This document shows, piece after piece, positions 6,394 to 7,881 of a stretch of DNA of 7,881 bases. The DNA is from Candidatus Cloacimonas sp. 4484_275. Its GTDB lineage: Bacteria; Cloacimonadota; Cloacimonadia; Cloacimonadales; TCS61. The notes below the pieces were generated by a model. It was not told the DNA's origin. It was given only the letters and a program-made list of their open reading frames with translations, and ran no database searches. The stretch is taken from contig NATF01000063.1 in assembly GCA_002085205.1 (NCBI GenBank), positions 1 to 7,881 on the forward strand, given 5' to 3'. Every line of letters starts with the position of its first letter. Within the stretch, counting starts at the first letter, position 1. Made by a program: the position numbers and the translations under genes.

Positions 6394-7216
6394 TTAATAT
6401 TCCTTTTGGCTTTTCAATATCTCTTTTGCAATAATTTCCGCCGCAAATTCATGCTTCGTTTCCGTGAAATTATTTTTCATTTTTTCAAAACTATTCTTCA
6501 TTTCCAAAATCTTATTTTTTAAAATTTCAGGGGTAAGATTTTTCTGTTCCAACAGAATGGCAACCTTTTTGTTAACCGGTTCCAAGGCGTTGTAAAATTG
6601 GTGATTTCCGGCAGCGGAAGGAAGCGGAATCAGGATTGCGGGAATTTTTTTGGTTTCCAATTCGGCTAAAGTGATCGCTCCCGCTCTGGAAACGGCAAAA
6701 TCAACGGAGTTATAAATTTTGCTCATTTCGGAAGAAAACGAAAACCCGAAAACACCGGATTTGTTTTTTATTTTTTCCGCATATTTTTCATAGCTGAATT
6801 TCCCGATTTGCCAGATAATTTCGATTCCAGATTTCAAAATTTCATCAAGAACGGCGTAAAAATTTTGATTGATTATCACGGAACCTTGACTGCCTCCCAA
6901 AATGAGAAGTTTGAGGGAATTTTTTTTCAAACCTATTTTTTCAAAATCGAGTTTTTCCGTCTTTTCCGTAAAATTCGGATTAATGGGATTGCCGCTGAAA
7001 AAGGTTTTATTTTTTGGGAAAAATTTTTCCGCCTGTCGATTTCCCAAAAATATTTTTTTCGCGTATTTACTGAGAATTCTGGTTGTTAAACCCCACGAAA
7101 AGAATTTCCGCATCATAATTTTTTTTGAATTCCGTGGCAATTGCGAGCGCCGGAATTATATGTCCGCCGGTTCCTCCCGCCGCCACGAGAATTTTCAAAT
7201 TTTTTTCGTTTTTCAT
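6394..7216 (-). pseudogene. murG: MurG (lipid II-forming GlcNAc transferase), internally deleted and frameshifted
   Basis: MurG adds GlcNAc from UDP-GlcNAc to lipid I on the inner face of the membrane. The true start is ATG 7216, whose ATGA overlaps the ftsW stop; the frame reads a normal N-terminus with the loop AAGGTGGHIIPALAIA, up to EILFVG (ending near 7091), then stops at 7067 after 49 residues. From about 7092 the next frame continues GLTTRILSKYAKKIF, which matches the family about 85-90 residues further on, and runs to 6394 with GNPI, LILGGSQG, WQIG, SRAGAITLAELE and IPLPSAAGNHQFYNAL, i.e. the complete UDP-GlcNAc-binding domain. So most of the acceptor domain, including the HEQN block, is missing. 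The frame also differs by one base at a GGGG run; three G would put the pieces in frame but would not restore the lost part. A start at TTG 7140 gives 248 residues but is not a natural beginning. Encoded as it stands, no functional MurG is made. Confidence 0.9.
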
Positions 7217-7881
7217 GTGATTATTTGCCTCTTTTTGGCGCTGATATTCAAAAGTAGTCCAACCGAGAAAGAATTTACGATTAAAGAAGTGCCGCCGTAA
7301 CTGATGAACGGAAGCGTGACGCCGGTTGACGGAAAAGCGGACATTGCCACGCCGATATTTACCATTGCATTGAAAAATATGTTCATTCCCAAACCGAAAC
7401 CGATGAGTTTCAAATACAGATTTTCTTTTTTTGTGGAGTCGCGAAATACGCGATAAAACAAAAACAAATACAAACTCATCACGCCGAAAGCGCCGAGAAA
7501 ACCAAACTCCTCGCCGATGATGGAAAAAATGTAATCTGTTTTTGCTTCCGGAAGAAAATAATGTTTTCCCGTTCCGCGTTTCGGCGATACTCCGATTAAT
7601 TTTCCGCTGGCAAGAGAAATGAGACTTTGGCGAATTTGATAATCGGCATTTCCGTGATAGTTGCCGCTTTTATGAAAAACCTTGTGAAAAAGGGAATATT
7701 TCGCATAAATTTGCATTCTGAGATTACGATATTTCGGTCCGAAAGTGATAATGGCAAATCCGAATATCAATAAAATTCCGATAATCGCAAAAATTGTGGA
7801 AAATCTGATTTTTGCCAAAAATAAAAGCGACAAAAGCGTCATTCCCGAAATAACGATGGGACTGAAATGTCTTTCCATTAA
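7213..7881 (-). CDS. ftsW: Septal peptidoglycan polymerase FtsW, C-terminal part
   Basis: FtsW is a SEDS-family membrane glycosyltransferase that polymerises lipid II at the septum with its partner class B PBP (FtsI). Only the last 222 residues are in the window; the frame is open through the right edge, so the internal ATG at 7878 is not the start. Visible segments: a membrane pair (about 7-24 and 29-47), a long extracytoplasmic loop with DYQIRQSLISLASG (80-93) and GTGKHYFLPEAKTDYIF (103-119), which holds the catalytic Asp (D116), then IIGEEFGFLGA and a helix (120-146), another helix (158-182), and the signature STGVTLPFISYGGTSL (185-200) leading into the last helix. The usual His in EAHTDF is Lys (K114). 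RodA shares these motifs; position directly upstream of murG makes FtsW the right name. The TGA stop overlaps the murG ATG (ATGA). Confidence 0.95.
   Translation of the reverse strand, partial: LMERHFSPIVISGMTLLSLLFLAKIRFSTIFAIIGILLIFGFAIITFGPKYRNLRMQIYAKYSLFHKVFHKSGNYHGNADYQIRQSLISLASGKLIGVSPKRGTGKHYFLPEAKTDYIFSIIGEEFGFLGAFGVMSLYLFLFYRVFRDSTKKENLYLKLIGFGLGMNIFFNAMVNIGVAMSAFPSTGVTLPFISYGGTSLIVNSFSVGLLLNISAKKRQIIT

Noticed and set aside
7067..7097. Programmed frameshift in murG
   Set aside because: A one-base shift at the GGGG run would join the two pieces but would still leave about 85-90 residues missing, so frameshifting alone cannot give a normal MurG.
6394..7140. murG beginning at TTG 7140 as a 248-residue protein
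   Set aside because: The first 15 or so residues are an out-of-frame reading of the real MurG N-terminus, which starts at ATG 7216 overlapping the ftsW stop.
6902..7300. 132-codon plus-strand frame across murG and ftsW
   Set aside because: Antisense shadow, Phe-rich and without any domain pattern; it crosses the murG-ftsW junction.
1..7881. CRISPR arrays, insertion sequences, tRNA or rRNA genes
   Set aside because: No regularly spaced repeats, transposase motifs, terminal inverted repeats or RNA-gene patterns were seen on either strand.

Overview
The window is an A+T-rich (about 60% A+T by eye) piece of a bacterial division and cell-wall (dcw) cluster. Every gene I can support lies on the minus strand, so transcription runs from high to low coordinates: ftsW (cut by the window edge), murG (broken), murC, murB, ftsQ, ftsA, ftsZ, a small YvlD/phage-holin-IV-type membrane protein, a damaged glyoxalase-like (VOC) plus GNAT stretch, and the start of a secreted protein that runs off the left edge. 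Neighbouring dcw genes overlap or abut (ATGA, TGATG or direct abutment), so the block is almost certainly one operon with coupled translation. The only sizeable gaps are 73 bases between ftsA and ftsZ, with two competing hairpins, and 111 bases before the secreted-protein gene.

The set of genes indicates a diderm-like or other walled bacterium that divides with FtsZ and FtsA. murB sits where E. coli has ddlB. The order and base composition would suit an uncultured FCB-type lineage such as Cloacimonadota, but this is a guess from style and not a phylogenetic result.

How the genes work together: MurC and MurB make UDP-MurNAc precursors, MurG turns lipid I into lipid II, FtsW polymerises lipid II at the septum, FtsQ links the inner-membrane divisome, and FtsA anchors the FtsZ ring to the membrane.

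The striking feature is a series of internal losses. MurG keeps its N-terminal glycine-rich loop and whole C-terminal domain but lacks roughly 85-90 residues between them, with a frame change at the joint. FtsA lacks a segment of about the same size, in frame, covering the part of the actin fold that includes subdomain 2B. The VOC protein is cut to about half and joined in frame to the start of a GNAT acetyltransferase, which is itself cut short and apparently joined to its own C-terminal end. All four joints fall at a GG dinucleotide, and the missing pieces are of similar size, whereas murC, murB, ftsQ, ftsZ and the YvlD-like gene are collinear and full length. Either the assembly has local collapses or this genome has a recurrent short-deletion process; reads across the four joints would decide. 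I saw no tRNA, rRNA, CRISPR array, insertion sequence or plus-strand gene.
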